NCBI GenBank assembly: GCA_964019055.1 | Contig: OZ025213.1 | Location: forward strand, 4,746,792-4,810,791 | Origin: Anthopleura xanthogrammica | Lineage: Eukaryota > Cnidaria > Anthozoa > Actiniaria > Actiniidae | Reading direction: 5' to 3' | DNA: 64,000 nt | In this document: in pieces, positions 32,326 to 43,444 of the stretch | Position numbering within the stretch: the stretch's first letter is position 1 | Layout: the number at the start of each line of letters is the position of its first letter | Translations under genes and position numbers: made by a program | Notes under the pieces: model-generated | The model's input: the letters and a program-made list of their open reading frames with translations, nothing else | Database searches by the model: none | Told to the model about the DNA's origin: nothing

Positions 32326-33048
32326 ATTAACTGACAGCCCTTGGTATGAGCGATAAGAATAGATTTATATATCATCTGTGTCACTGATTGCAGTATCGGC
32401 ATTTGCTATTATATTGCTAAATAAATTGTTAACAATGGAACACGCTAGTAAAACATTGCGTTTCTTATTGCCTCAGTCATTTAGTTTTGCGGGATTGAGT
32501 GTCAGTGCCTTAGCATCGCCTCTCCGGCTTTCCGTCAAGTGAGTCAACAAGATCATAAGATAAAGTTTGAACTTGTTTTTGTGTCCTACAATCTTCAAAT
32601 GTCCCAACTAATGATCTGCCTTATATTCTTGGTTTTCCTTGCATTCACATTTGCGTCGCTTAAGGACGGACAATATCCGGCCATAGGAAGAACACTAGGA
32701 TAGATATGGAAAGTACGGAAATATTGGCCGTTAGGCCCGTGACTCCTGAAACTGAATACAGAAATAAATCGCATTAGTAATAGTGAAAAAACCTGACGAG
32801 TCTTATTTCAAGCAGCTTTGGTGTTACCCTGGGTTCCAGAGGCTCTTTCGATCCAGTGCTTCTCGGTCGTACGAAACCTACGAGCGGGAAGCACTGGAGC
32901 GAGAGAGCTATTGATGTCACTTGCGTAAAGTCTTCGGAGACACTGTGCATTACTACAGTGCACACAATTTTTGTTTGGTGGAGTACCTATGTTAAATATG
33001 GCGGACATGGCGTTTGGGTCAATAGACTTCCACTCTCAGTTGAATATT
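32326..33048. other. Flank of CUB gene 1, last exon not found
   Basis: If CUB gene 1 has a transmembrane or tail exon it should lie here or further left on the minus strand, but no phase-1 acceptor with a hydrophobic frame was recognised. A plus-strand 34-codon frame is listed separately. Confidence 0.4.
32599..32703 (+). CDS. Possible 34-residue secreted peptide frame
   Basis: MSQLMICLIFLVFLAFTFAS looks like a complete signal peptide. It is followed by a short mature part (SLKDGQYPAIGRTLG) and a TAG stop, without splicing. No cysteines or amidation site are present. It is antisense to the CUB gene region. A hydrophobic short frame can occur by chance in AT-rich DNA; no family is recognised. 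Confidence 0.15.
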   Translation: MSQLMICLIFLVFLAFTFASLKDGQYPAIGRTLG

Positions 33049-33053
33049 CTAAC

Positions 33054-35423
33054 CTTTTTCCATCGCGGATCCGTGTAGAACTTCATACTTGACCATAAAC
33101 CCTGTTTTCTTTCTACTGAGCTGCTGGTATTTATCAGACACAAATCTAACAAAGAGGTCCCTTCCACCGGAAATGATGGGTTGAGGCACATTCGAGGTAA
33201 TGCATAATTTTTTCGTAAATGTTTGGGCTCTTTTTGTTGCGGCATCAGTAACTTCGAGATAATCTGTACAGTTAAAGTCTAAATAGAGCGGACTCATAAA
33301 AGTCAGTTTGACTCGACTGTAGAGAGGTCCTTTGATGGCCCATAAGCAATCCGTCTGTCCAGGGTAGGGTAGGGGAAATCTTGGGCTGGTTATAACGCCT
33401 GATGAATTCTTTAGTAGAGTGTAGCTGAAGCAGTAATCTGTTGGTTAGAAATTTGCATTATTTGTATGAGTGGTTGTTGCTGATGAGCCTGATAAATCTT
33501 CAATGAGTATTTTACATTTGAGAGTGTTTGTTTGACCTCACTATAAATTTATTTGCATCCCATCCTCCTCTTTATATGTTCCCTTCCTTTCATTTGTCTC
33601 TCCCTCCCTTTCCTTTTGTCTTTCTCTCCTTGGTACTCTCCCTTCAATTTCATTTTTTTCCTTTTCTTCTCCCATGGTTTCATTTCTACTATACACCATC
33701 TGAACTCCTCATTCCATAATTCTCAAAGCGATAAATCGGGGATTCTTTCAAACGTACTTACTCTGAACAGAGTCAATAATTGCATACTCTGCTCTAAATC
33801 CTCGACGAGTCTCTTGAGAATCACTAAAAAATTTAGCCAATACTTTTTCCCCAGTTATGTAAATCGGTGATGGCCTGATGAATCCACAGTACTTTCCATA
33901 CCAATATTGACCATTACTCTTAGCCAACACCTCCAGAAAATCACATTTACAATCTACTGAGCAGCCTTCGATATGAAAATCATTTTTCTTGAACGTGATG
34001 AGCACGTGCATGCCTCGTGGTACATCGATAGTCCACGTGCAGAGTCTACTGTTGCCATGACTGTAGGGATAGTCTGGAGTCGAGAATGTTCCTGTTTTTT
34101 CTCTGAGTTCAGCGCGAACTGGACATGGTCCTGCAATAATGTAACGGAAATATCTATTTCACTTTATGTTTTATAGCGACTTCAAAAAAAGGTTGTCTAA
34201 ACTTGTCTAAACCAAGAAAACATTCCTCGACCGAAAGGAACTATATATGGACACTATCATGTTCGTACACACGGTAGTTTTTAAGGGATTTTGCACGTAG
34301 TAGCTTTGTCTGCAACAAAATTAAGAATTAAGCAAAGATACCCATTAACGGTCAGATGCAGCACACGGAAAAGTCACATTTTATTAGCTAAGAGCATCAA
34401 GTCATTGCCAGAAACGTTGTAGATCGTGTACACACGATGAAACTAGTTGTAAGCAACGATGCAACAGTAGATCTCGATTCTACTTGGCCAACGTTGTGCG
34501 CAACCTCTGCAGGTTGTGTTCACACGATGAAACTAGTTGCGCGCAACGATGCAACAGTAGATCTCGGTTCTACTTGGCCAACGTTGTGCGCAACCTCTGC
34601 AGGTTGTGTTCACACGATGAAACTAGTTGCGCGCAAAACGATGCAGAAGTAGATCTCGGTTTTACTTGGCCAACGTTGTGCGCAACCTCTGCAGGTCGTG
34701 TTCACACGATATGAAACTAGTTGCGCGCAATGTTACACAAGTAGATCTCGATTCTACTTGGCCAACGTTGTGCGCAACCTCTGCAGGTCGTGTTCACGCG
34801 ATGAAACTAGTTGCGCGCAACGTTGCAGAATAATAACTCGATTCTACTTGGCCAACGTTGTGCGCAATTTCTGCAGGTTGTGTTCACACGATGAAACTAG
34901 TTGCGCGCAAAACGATGCAGAAGTAGATCTCGGTTCTACTTGGCCAACGTTGTGCGCAACCTCTGCAGATCGTGTCCACACGATGAAACTAGTTGCGCGC
35001 AAAACGATGCAGAAGTAGATCTCGGTTTTACTTGGCCAACGTTGTGCGCAACCTCTGCAGGTCGTGTTCACACGATATGAAACTAGTTGCGCGCAATGTT
35101 ACACAAGTAGATCTCGATTCTACTTGGCCAACGTTGTGCGCAACCTCTGCAGGTCGTGTTCACGCGATGAAACTAGTTGCGCGCAACGTTGCAGAATAAT
35201 AACTCGATTCTACTTGGCCAACGTTGTGCGCAATCTCTGCAGATCGTGTTCACATGATGAAACTTGCTGCGCGCACAACGATGCAGAAGTAAATCTCGAT
35301 TCTACTTGGCCAACGTTGTGCGAAACGTCTGCAGATCGTGTTCACATGATGAAACTAGTTGCGCACAGCGATGCAGAAGTATAGTTACTATTTCACTTTT
35401 TCAACCTTGCGCGACGTTTAACA

Positions 35424-35470
<47 letters not shown>

Positions 35471-38400
35471 GCAATTTCGTGGTTGCGTGCAACCATGTGT
35501 CCAAACGATGCGAACAGCATTAACCAGTATTCTGGCTTCAGTACTCTGTATGACTCAATATTATCACAATTGAAATTATATAATAGTGACAAAATGATAT
35601 ATCAGTTACGCAGACACGCATTCTACTTGGGTCTTAGAATGACTTATCTACTATCAATCTCCTATGTCTTTAGCTCCGACAATGAACCAGGTGTGTACAT
35701 ACCTTCACTTAAATCTACGCTTGTGTATTCTGCTACAAAATCAAATTTCTCGCTTGAATTAATATTCAAAACCACAGTAAGATGTCGACCCACAGAATAA
35801 ATAGGCTTAAGCACTGACGACGTTAGCTTTGGATTACAATATCGACCAATCATCTGTGACCCTATGTCCTTGCCCTCCATTACTTCAATATGATTGTCTA
35901 CACAGGCAAGAGAGTTATTGACGTGGAGAAGAAGGAATGTGAGCTTAACGCGGTGTTGTCTTGGGGCAGTTAGTAACCATGTGCAAATTGTGATGTTGTC
36001 TTTTGGTGCTGGACCCGCAATAATTCCACTTGGTCTTGTGACATGAAGACGGGTTTTTAAAGGTTGGCACTCTAGAAAGGAAACGAGTAAGAAATTGTGG
36101 GATCTGAAAACATAACTAAAAATGTTTAAAGACCTCACTGCGGAGTGGAAAGTGTAATCTTAAATATACTTTAGCTAAATGCAACAAAAGAAGATAATTT
36201 AGTACAACTGCAGACACGTGCACATCTGTAAAATTTTCCAAATCTTGGTCGACCTCTTCACGTCGGGCGTTTATGCATGTATTCCCATTTCAGACCACGT
36301 GTCATTTTCCTGAGAATAAGATTCTATGTTTAAGTTGTATTCATATTCATGTGTCTTCTACCGAGCCTTATAAAAGACATGCATTACAAAAAATGGTGCT
36401 ATGAATCCTAATGCTAGTTGTAGGATAACGCCTAACGGCTATACAAAATTAAGGTATGGAATCCTTTGATTCTCCAAAGAAAATTAAAAGCTATCAAGTA
36501 TTTTTTTCAAAAAAGGCGAACTAGACCTATAGTAGACGTCCGAACTCCTTACCTACACTTCTGTCAACGCATGCGTTGATAAATAAATCCCTACCGCTGA
36601 CCTTATGATCGCCGTCCAGGTACATTTGCACCAAGTCTATCGTTGACTCGGGTAGTTTACTCCACTTGATTGTAACCGATGCATTATATATACAGCCAAC
36701 AAACTTATCACTAGCATCCCCTCCGATGAACACTCCATCGGGTTTACTCAACGAAGGTTTCTGTATAATCTCTTGCTCGACGTGTTTGTAAAAATCACCG
36801 CTGTCCACACGATAGTAAATATCGCGGTTAAGTCGACGCAGATGGACAGAATGCTTACGCCCGTCACAGAAGGTATCCGTCCCAGTGGTATTTAACTCAA
36901 GTACAAACTTTCCATCGAGTATATTGTACTCGAAGAAGAGTTTTCCCGAGGGTTCTAGCTTGAACGAGTAGTAATGTTGCTGCGTATCTCTGCTTGGGAT
37001 GTCGAGGATTTTACCGCCGCACTTCGATGTTGAGAAAACAAAGTGAATGACAACCTCCGTGGAAGTCTCTGTCTTGGGGAATATATACTGAAGAGTACTG
37101 GTGCTGGCGCGGAACAGCAAGGACTCTGAGACAGAAGAGTTAAGACAATTTTGATTTAAAAAAATTAAAACCTTCTTAATGATTGGAATCAAAAGCGGAT
37201 GAAATTTTACTAATTGGTGCAATTACCTTGAGTACGTTCCCCTTGGATTCCATTAAGTATACCTGGAAAAAAGCAAGCACTTGTTTTTGTGGGTACTGAA
37301 ATAATTTGAACACAGGAGTAGTAGTGAAGTGAGTAATGTGATCGTCCGGGTGAGTGTAGTCTTGAGAAAGACTGTTATTGGTGACTGACGTCACGACAAC
37401 CTGAGTGAGCGGAAGTCATCTACAGAGTACAGTGATGAATGAAAGACAGTGGATGGTATTTATCCATGTTTTTGTATTATTAGAATGTAGCTGTTTTCTT
37501 GGCATTTTTATCTAACTTTTATTTTTTGGAACACCGTTTAGTCTTTGTTCAGACTGTTTCTTCGTGTGGCGCCTGTATTAAAATAATCTGTGCACATTTG
37601 GTTAAACCAACCTTCTAATTTTAACCCAAGTTTCATTTTTGGTTTGTACTGCGGTTATTCTTTGAATTTGTAAAAGTATTCAATGATTTATAAGAAGTGA
37701 TTAATCATTCGAAATTTAGATCATAATTCCATTTCTTCCTAATTTACCCTTAAGCGTGCGAAACCCCGCGATGGAGTTTAAGTGATGTTTGAACTGGGCC
37801 TCAAGCTATTCATAATTATCCGATTTTATCTGATTTTGATTGAATTCAAAACTCAGTCGATCGATTGGTGAAGGATTGAATTTTTACAAATGGCGCTCAT
37901 TGAACTTTAATTATGCGCAAAAAGGCGCGTTTGATTACAACCATAAAAATTCTATCTTTAATTTCAATGTTTTCTGATTCTGGAATCTTATTCATGTAGT
38001 TCCTACTTATTCCAACGCATTCTCCGAGATTTCCTTCTGGCTTTACTATGCCTTTTTTTTCCCTTTCCCTTGTTTTCTGTTTCTCGTATGTATTTTCCTC
38101 ATTTCCCACTCTTTTGCCCAGAGCATCGCATTATTTTGTCAGCCACCCAAATTCTATCTGCATGTAAATTACACTCCAAGATATTTTGGAGTAAAGAGGC
38201 ATTAAAAAACAATGGTGCGATCTCATTATCGTGGGGTAATCGGCGTGGTGTGGTGTGGTGTTTATGCTACCAGATGGCTAACTCTTATTCAAATAAGTCT
38301 TTTTTTCTTATATTCTGAAACGAATAGCTCTCTGATATAATAAATACTTTGGATTATATAACTTTAAAATGGAATCTACTGACAATGAAATATGCAGTCA

Positions 38401-38900
38401 GTCATCGTAGACCTAGCCTGAGCTACTGATATACTAAAACGTTGTATTCGATATTTTAATCCTCTCCCAACGCAGCGCGGCATTGTTCAGCTTTTCACAA
38501 GGGAGAAAATTCCAACTTGACTTGTAAAATTATTCTAAAAATTGTTTTCCTAAAAATCTAAAAAATTGTGTTTCTAGTGAATTTGCTGACATTTTTCGCT
38601 GGGCACATGAACAGAATCAAGAGTACTGATCTTCTTTCGTAGAGTATTTTGAGTCTAATGAAATCAAGAAATTCGGTAAATCTGGCACTATGAAGTTGGT
38701 CGGTTCTTTGTGATTCTCACACCCAGACGATATAATAGGATCAGAGACATAAGCTCTTATAGTATACTATAACCACTGTGGTGTTACTCCTGTAATGATA
38801 TGAAACGCTGTGGATAGGAAAGGAGCTCAAGACTGATCTGAAGTTACTCACCAATCATCAAGAAAATAGCGAGAACAAGACATTCTATGCTGATCACCAT
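33054..38900 (-). CDS. CUB gene 1: signal peptide, laminin G, three CUB domains
   Basis: Exons (minus): 38852-38900 (ATG, signal peptide MVISIECLVLAIFLMI), 37227-37262 (36 nt, end of signal peptide), 36553-37125 (191 aa laminin G; ...FVGCIYN... near its end), 35703-36071 (CUB), 33762-34130 (CUB, CPVRAELREKTGTFSTPDYP start), 33054-33437 (CUB, GVITSPRFPLPYPG). Every junction is phase 1 and the codons formed across them are sensible. CUB and laminin-G modules bind proteins or glycans outside the cell, so this is a secreted or surface protein of about 593 residues plus any last exon. After 33054 either a donor (G|GTTAGA) is used or translation stops four bases later at TAG. The intron between the first two CUB exons contains a satellite. 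Specific function is unknown. Confidence 0.75.
34381..35400. repeat. ~90-bp satellite with higher-order structure, MITE-derived
   Basis: About 11 monomers start with cacacgatgaaactagttgc and carry gttgcgcgcaa, agtagatctcgattctact (a hairpin) and ttggccaacgttgtgcgcaa. Each monomer is itself an inverted repeat (acacgatg...gttgcgcgcaa against the inverse of ttgtgcgcaac...tcgtgt). A four-monomer block of 366 bp is repeated (34613-34978 and 34979-35344) with almost no difference. It lies in an intron of CUB gene 1. Confidence 0.9.
35425..35470. repeat. (TTA)n microsatellite
   Basis: About 15 trinucleotide units directly after the satellite, inside the CUB gene 1 intron. Confidence 0.95.
37263..38851. 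other. First intron of CUB gene 1
   Basis: It lies between the 36-nt exon and the signal-peptide exon. No further exon or transposon was recognised; it is AT-rich with short frames only. Confidence 0.5.
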
Positions 38901-39804
38901 TTTTGGGTTATATTCAACGCTGCCGGAAGTCCAGAATGCTACATTCCAAAAAATGCAGACTTTGTTTGTTTCAAGTACAGATGAAGGGCATGCATACGAG
39001 TCAACGAATGGCCGAAATATAAGATTTCTTGTTGGATCGAAACTAGCTCACATTAATACTAAATGCTTTGCTCTTCAAGTATTAGTCGCCAGACTTGATT
39101 AATGCAATGTTCGCTATGTTTACCTTCCCTTGAGCCCACAGACTTAGATCACAGCGGTATATTATCATGAAATATTCAAGACTAATGTCAGTAGTAATAA
39201 TGTTTACATTTTAAATTCCGCTGATAAGAGCATCAAGTTTTGACAATCTAATTCTGCAAAGGAACTAAAGACTGATAAAAATCCTCATCGCTGTATACGC
39301 AGCTTTCACCATTTGTACCATATTTAAATAATGACATTCTGATTCGCTGACTTGCGTACGCTGTACCAGCTGAGCAGCATTAAATTTTTCTAACCAATCA
39401 CAGTCCGTTGTGGTTTTTATGGCCGACCCTGTGTTCGAGCACTTTTTCCTACCTAAAACCTATTGACAATTGAATCCAATACATTTTAAGTCTCAGAAAA
39501 GTCCAAAACTCTTAATCAGAGTGATATTCCTGAGCTGTGATTTATCTGAAAATCAAACAATGTCTATTTAAAAACTAACAGGTGCTCAATGAGGATTTCA
39601 AAGGTTCTTTGCGCATGCGATTACTCGTTGGAACGGCTGCCAAGAGCCTTTTACTGTGATATCTCCCTCTTCGGCGAAAGGGAATGGGAATGAGGAACTG
39701 AAACTGATATCAAGCAGTCCAGTATTAAAAATTTTGTTACTACAGTCAGGTTTATGATCTATCGTTTTATAATTGTTTTCTCTAACTTAAATCTAAATTA
39801 TAAA

Positions 39805-39848
39805 GACAGACGTTTCGGCTCCGGCACACTCGAGCCTTCCTCAGTGTC
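39805..39848 (-). ncRNA. Hammerhead ribozyme, type I, minimal stem III
   Basis: On the minus strand all core positions fit: stem I GACA (39848-39845) pairs with UGUC (39808-39805). The core CUGAGGA (39844-39838) is followed by stem II GGCUC/GAGCC with a 10-nt loop, then GAAA (39816-39813), CG, and UC before the cleavage site between 39809 and 39808. Stem III is reduced to the A-U closing pair and CG, as in hammerheads of Penelope-like elements and animal retrozymes, which often act as dimers. The surrounding retroelement was not identified, so this may be a solo copy. Confidence 0.65.
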
Positions 39849-40019
39849 AAGTCGTTAATGGTTGCACGAGGAACATTCCAGTTTTGTGGGACTAATATAA
39901 AATAAAGGTCTGCATATTATTTATAATGGGGAACTGGTGCAAATTAAATTGAGGGGTTCATCTGCTTACGTTAAGCAGAGAGAAAAGGAAAGCCTTGTAA
40001 ATTTATGCAAGTATATTAC

Positions 40020-40184
40020 CCATTCCGAGGTTTAGGGAAAAACTGGGTCGAGTTGGCATTGTAGTGCATTGTGGGAATGTTTAGAGACATATTTCCAAGA
40101 TGGTGTCTATTTCGTCCCCTAAATCAGTCCCAGAATGCACTGCAATGCCAACTCGACCCAGTTTTTTGCTCATCCTCGGAATGG
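40020..40184. mobile_element. 165-bp fold-back MITE
   Basis: The ends ccattccgaggtttaggg and the inverse of catcctcggaatgg are mirrored, as are aactgggtcgagttggcatt and aatgccaactcgacccagtt. Arms of about 60 bp surround a short core. Superfamily unknown. Confidence 0.75.
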
Positions 40185-40324
40185 CTAATAAAAACATGCA
40201 TTGTCAATGAGACGGTCAGGAAAATCTAAACATGACATAACCCTACCCTCCTGTAATTATGTAAAACATGACCGGTCCCCTCAATTTGTCACTTTTCTAT
40301 CCCTTTAGTACCCTCCGACCCTAC

Positions 40325-40450
40325 AAAAAAATGTTGTTGCGCGCGGGGTTGTAATATAAGCAACATTCACTCTGCAACTTGCAATGCAACAATGTTACGT
40401 TGCGCGACAAGTTGCACGATTTTGTTGCTTGTATTTCCGCGCCTTTAACC
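40325..40450. repeat. GTTGCGCG-type repeat fragment
   Basis: It carries gttgttgcgcgcggggttg, aacaatgttacgttgcgcga and caagttgcacgattttgttg. It resembles the element at 52198-52359 and the satellite at 34381-35400. It appears to be a degenerate copy of the same family. Confidence 0.5.
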
Positions 40451-42218
40451 ATTCATACGCTAGCGTTAGCCATTTTTGCCATTAAAATCGAATCGCTGTA
40501 CAAATAGTGAACAATTTTTGTGGAATTGTCAAGTTTCATTTCCCTTCCTTCATCTCAGTAGTGCAACTAAACTGGGAAAATGTTAAATGGCTTAAGGTTA
40601 GCCTTTTCTCACTGTAAATGAACTGATCTGCTGATGGGAACAAGACTTCAAGAGATAGATATTTTTCACCACTCATTGTGCTCCAATAATAAGTTCCCGC
40701 TTTTTATTTGTTTTTTGGGGGTTTTTTTGTGTTTTTTTTAGGAAATACAGGAGATAAGAGGGGAAAAAAACATTCAAAAATATAGATTGTACTGAAGTCT
40801 TTAGTATATTCCATTAATTTTAACAACAACAACCATTCAGTAATCTGATTACGGTATTTAGTATTGGTCGATCACTAACGAGCAATATACCCCATGAGGA
40901 TTATTGTATTCAATTCTCATTAACTCCATCAAATTGCTTTTTCCATTGCCAATATCTTTTCATTTATCTGCAAAGTTATCTTCAATAATAAGTGCTAATC
41001 TCAAGTCATTTTCTACCAGTAAGTTATTTTTGTGTTTTGACCTGGGTTCAGTTCAAACGATTTATTTACAATAATGGCTTCCTCTCAAAGTCTTAAGCCT
41101 TAGAAATATTGATTACGACAATAAAAAGACGTTGTCATCTAAGTCAGTTTCTACAGAAGTGATTCGAGAAAGCAAAATTGTTTTGCAAATCATGAACCAA
41201 TCAAAAACTGTTTGGCTATCGAATATTTTGCAGGTTTCAGGGATTTGTCGTCTTACCGAACTAATCTTATTGGAATCTGACAAAAAACTCTAACTTTCAG
41301 CTTCTTAATTTAAAGTCGGATTACTCGATACAGAAAAGGTAGTCAGCCTTTTGGCATAATTACTATTAAGGTTTTAGGACAAAACGTGGAGGTATTTGGA
41401 GTCCGTTCAGTTTTGGCTTCCTTTCATTTTCTTTTCCAATAAATTTCACAAACTCTAAATTGAACCTCTAAATTGTACCTCGAGGAATGACACAGGAAAC
41501 AATATCTTTATATCGGATTTTTACGCAGTTCTAGCCAGATAAAGCATAAAAAGAAATCGGCTATTTATAGCAAACAAGGTGTCCGCGTAACGATGATCAA
41601 ACGAGAGTTTATCGTTGACATACTATACTCTGCACATTCTATGCGAGATGCTGTTTAGGTTATAATCTGTTTCTACTTTCTGATATGGTGAAGTGGGAAT
41701 AAGATTAGGAAGTCTAGTTCAAAAGCTTAGGTTTTTGGCCTGTTAAGATTTAATACGGAACAAGTTGGACTGTCCATCAAATCCTAGGAAGATTAGTGAA
41801 AAGGTTGATAATGAAAATAAAAAGGTCGACCGAACGTAGGATAAAGGCAGTAGCGCACGGAGGTCCAATCTGGTTCATCGCGATTTTAATTCGCTGTACT
41901 CAGCCCAATGATAGTTCTTCAACATGACGACGAACCGGAGAACAATTCGAACTTGAGGACATCAAAACACATCGTAACAAGCAAGAGGAAGACGATACTT
42001 GGACCGTGGAACTGATAACTCTCGCCACCTTCAGCATTTTTGCTTTGTTTATTTCTTGGATGATACACAAATCGTAAATATTGACCATCAACGTGGACGA
42101 TTGCTTCCTCGTGGTTAGCTATGAAAGGTCTTATGGGTAAAATCGCCTTCTTAGGTAGGTCAGTAATTCAGTAGTCTGTGTCAGTTGTTCAAGCTCATAA
42201 GGTCTCACAACCTTATGC

Positions 42219-42221
<3 letters not shown>

Positions 42222-42273
<52 letters not shown>
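42222..42273. repeat. (TA)n microsatellite
   Basis: About 26 dinucleotide units in the intergenic region. Confidence 0.95.
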
Positions 42274-42277
<4 letters not shown>

Positions 42278-43352
42278 AAAGCTATTGTGCATCTTGACAT
42301 CTACATTAGTGAGTTCACTGTAACCACAAACACGTACTATCGAGTATTAGTGGGCAGTAATGGTTTTGATTTTCTTGGATATATCATTTTTTTGATTTCG
42401 TCTCAAAGATTTCCAAATCTATGACGTTAATCATATTGTCGCCTACCTTGCTTTTATTTGTCTCCTTTTTTCGCGCAATGACTCGTAATTTCTCAAAGTG
42501 CGTTGTTGTAAATAGATATCTTATTATCAGTGTTGCTGTTTAAAGATTATAAAACGTAAACACTGACACAGATAGTAAAGAGTTCGGTCGAAAAGCCCTC
42601 GCTATTTTAAACTCTGTATATGTTTTGAGCAATATCCATTCGAGGTCATCACCGTCCACCTTTTCTATCGTGAATGATAATACCGGACTGATATGAAGAC
42701 AGGTGATCTTGATAGAAACAGCAAGGGCGTGAAACTACTTAAATCATATAGTACACAAGCTAGCTATGACAATCCTGTTAAGAACAATGAAAACCCATAT
42801 ATCTAACCCCTCCCCCCTCTCCAAAAACTGCTGGAATCCTTTGAATCTTACTACTATTGATTTCATGATAAGCTGGCAATAAAATATCCGGCCTCCCTCT
42901 GAGAAATCTCGTTGCTGTATTTTCAATTTCAAGCACGGGAAACACTTACTAATAATCAAACTCAGTAAGCCTTGCCAGGAAAAACGAGACTAAATACTAA
43001 GATCTTTTCAATGGCTGCTTCCCCGCCTACCCCTTAAGAACACTTTTCTTGATTAAGGTTGATTTGATATTTATTGTGCACGGTGTAAAGTCTCAGTTAC
43101 CATCTTATGATTGTTATGATTCCATTAGCAGTCAACTGACAGTGTTTATGAACTGTGGAGAGAGTTGGGTGTCATCACAAGTCTTGCTACCAGCCGTTAA
43201 ACTATAAAAGACTTTTCCGTTTTGATAAGACCCAACTTATCTTTATTCTCTGACACCAGAATCCAATAAGCTTGATTATATAAGGTAGTCATTGAATTGC
43301 GCAGTTCAAATTACATGTTGCGTTCGAGATTTTAGTAATTTAAGGTATAATG

Positions 43353-43356
<4 letters not shown>

Positions 43357-43440
<84 letters not shown>
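43357..43440. repeat. (GA)n microsatellite
   Basis: About 42 perfect units; a purine-only strand that can form unusual DNA structure. Confidence 0.95.

Positions 43441-43444
<4 letters not shown>

Noticed and set aside
34437..35800. Several 60-178 codon frames across the satellite
   Set aside because: They repeat with the 90/366-bp periodicity and have no domain; they lie in an intron of CUB gene 1 and the last runs antisense over its CUB exon.
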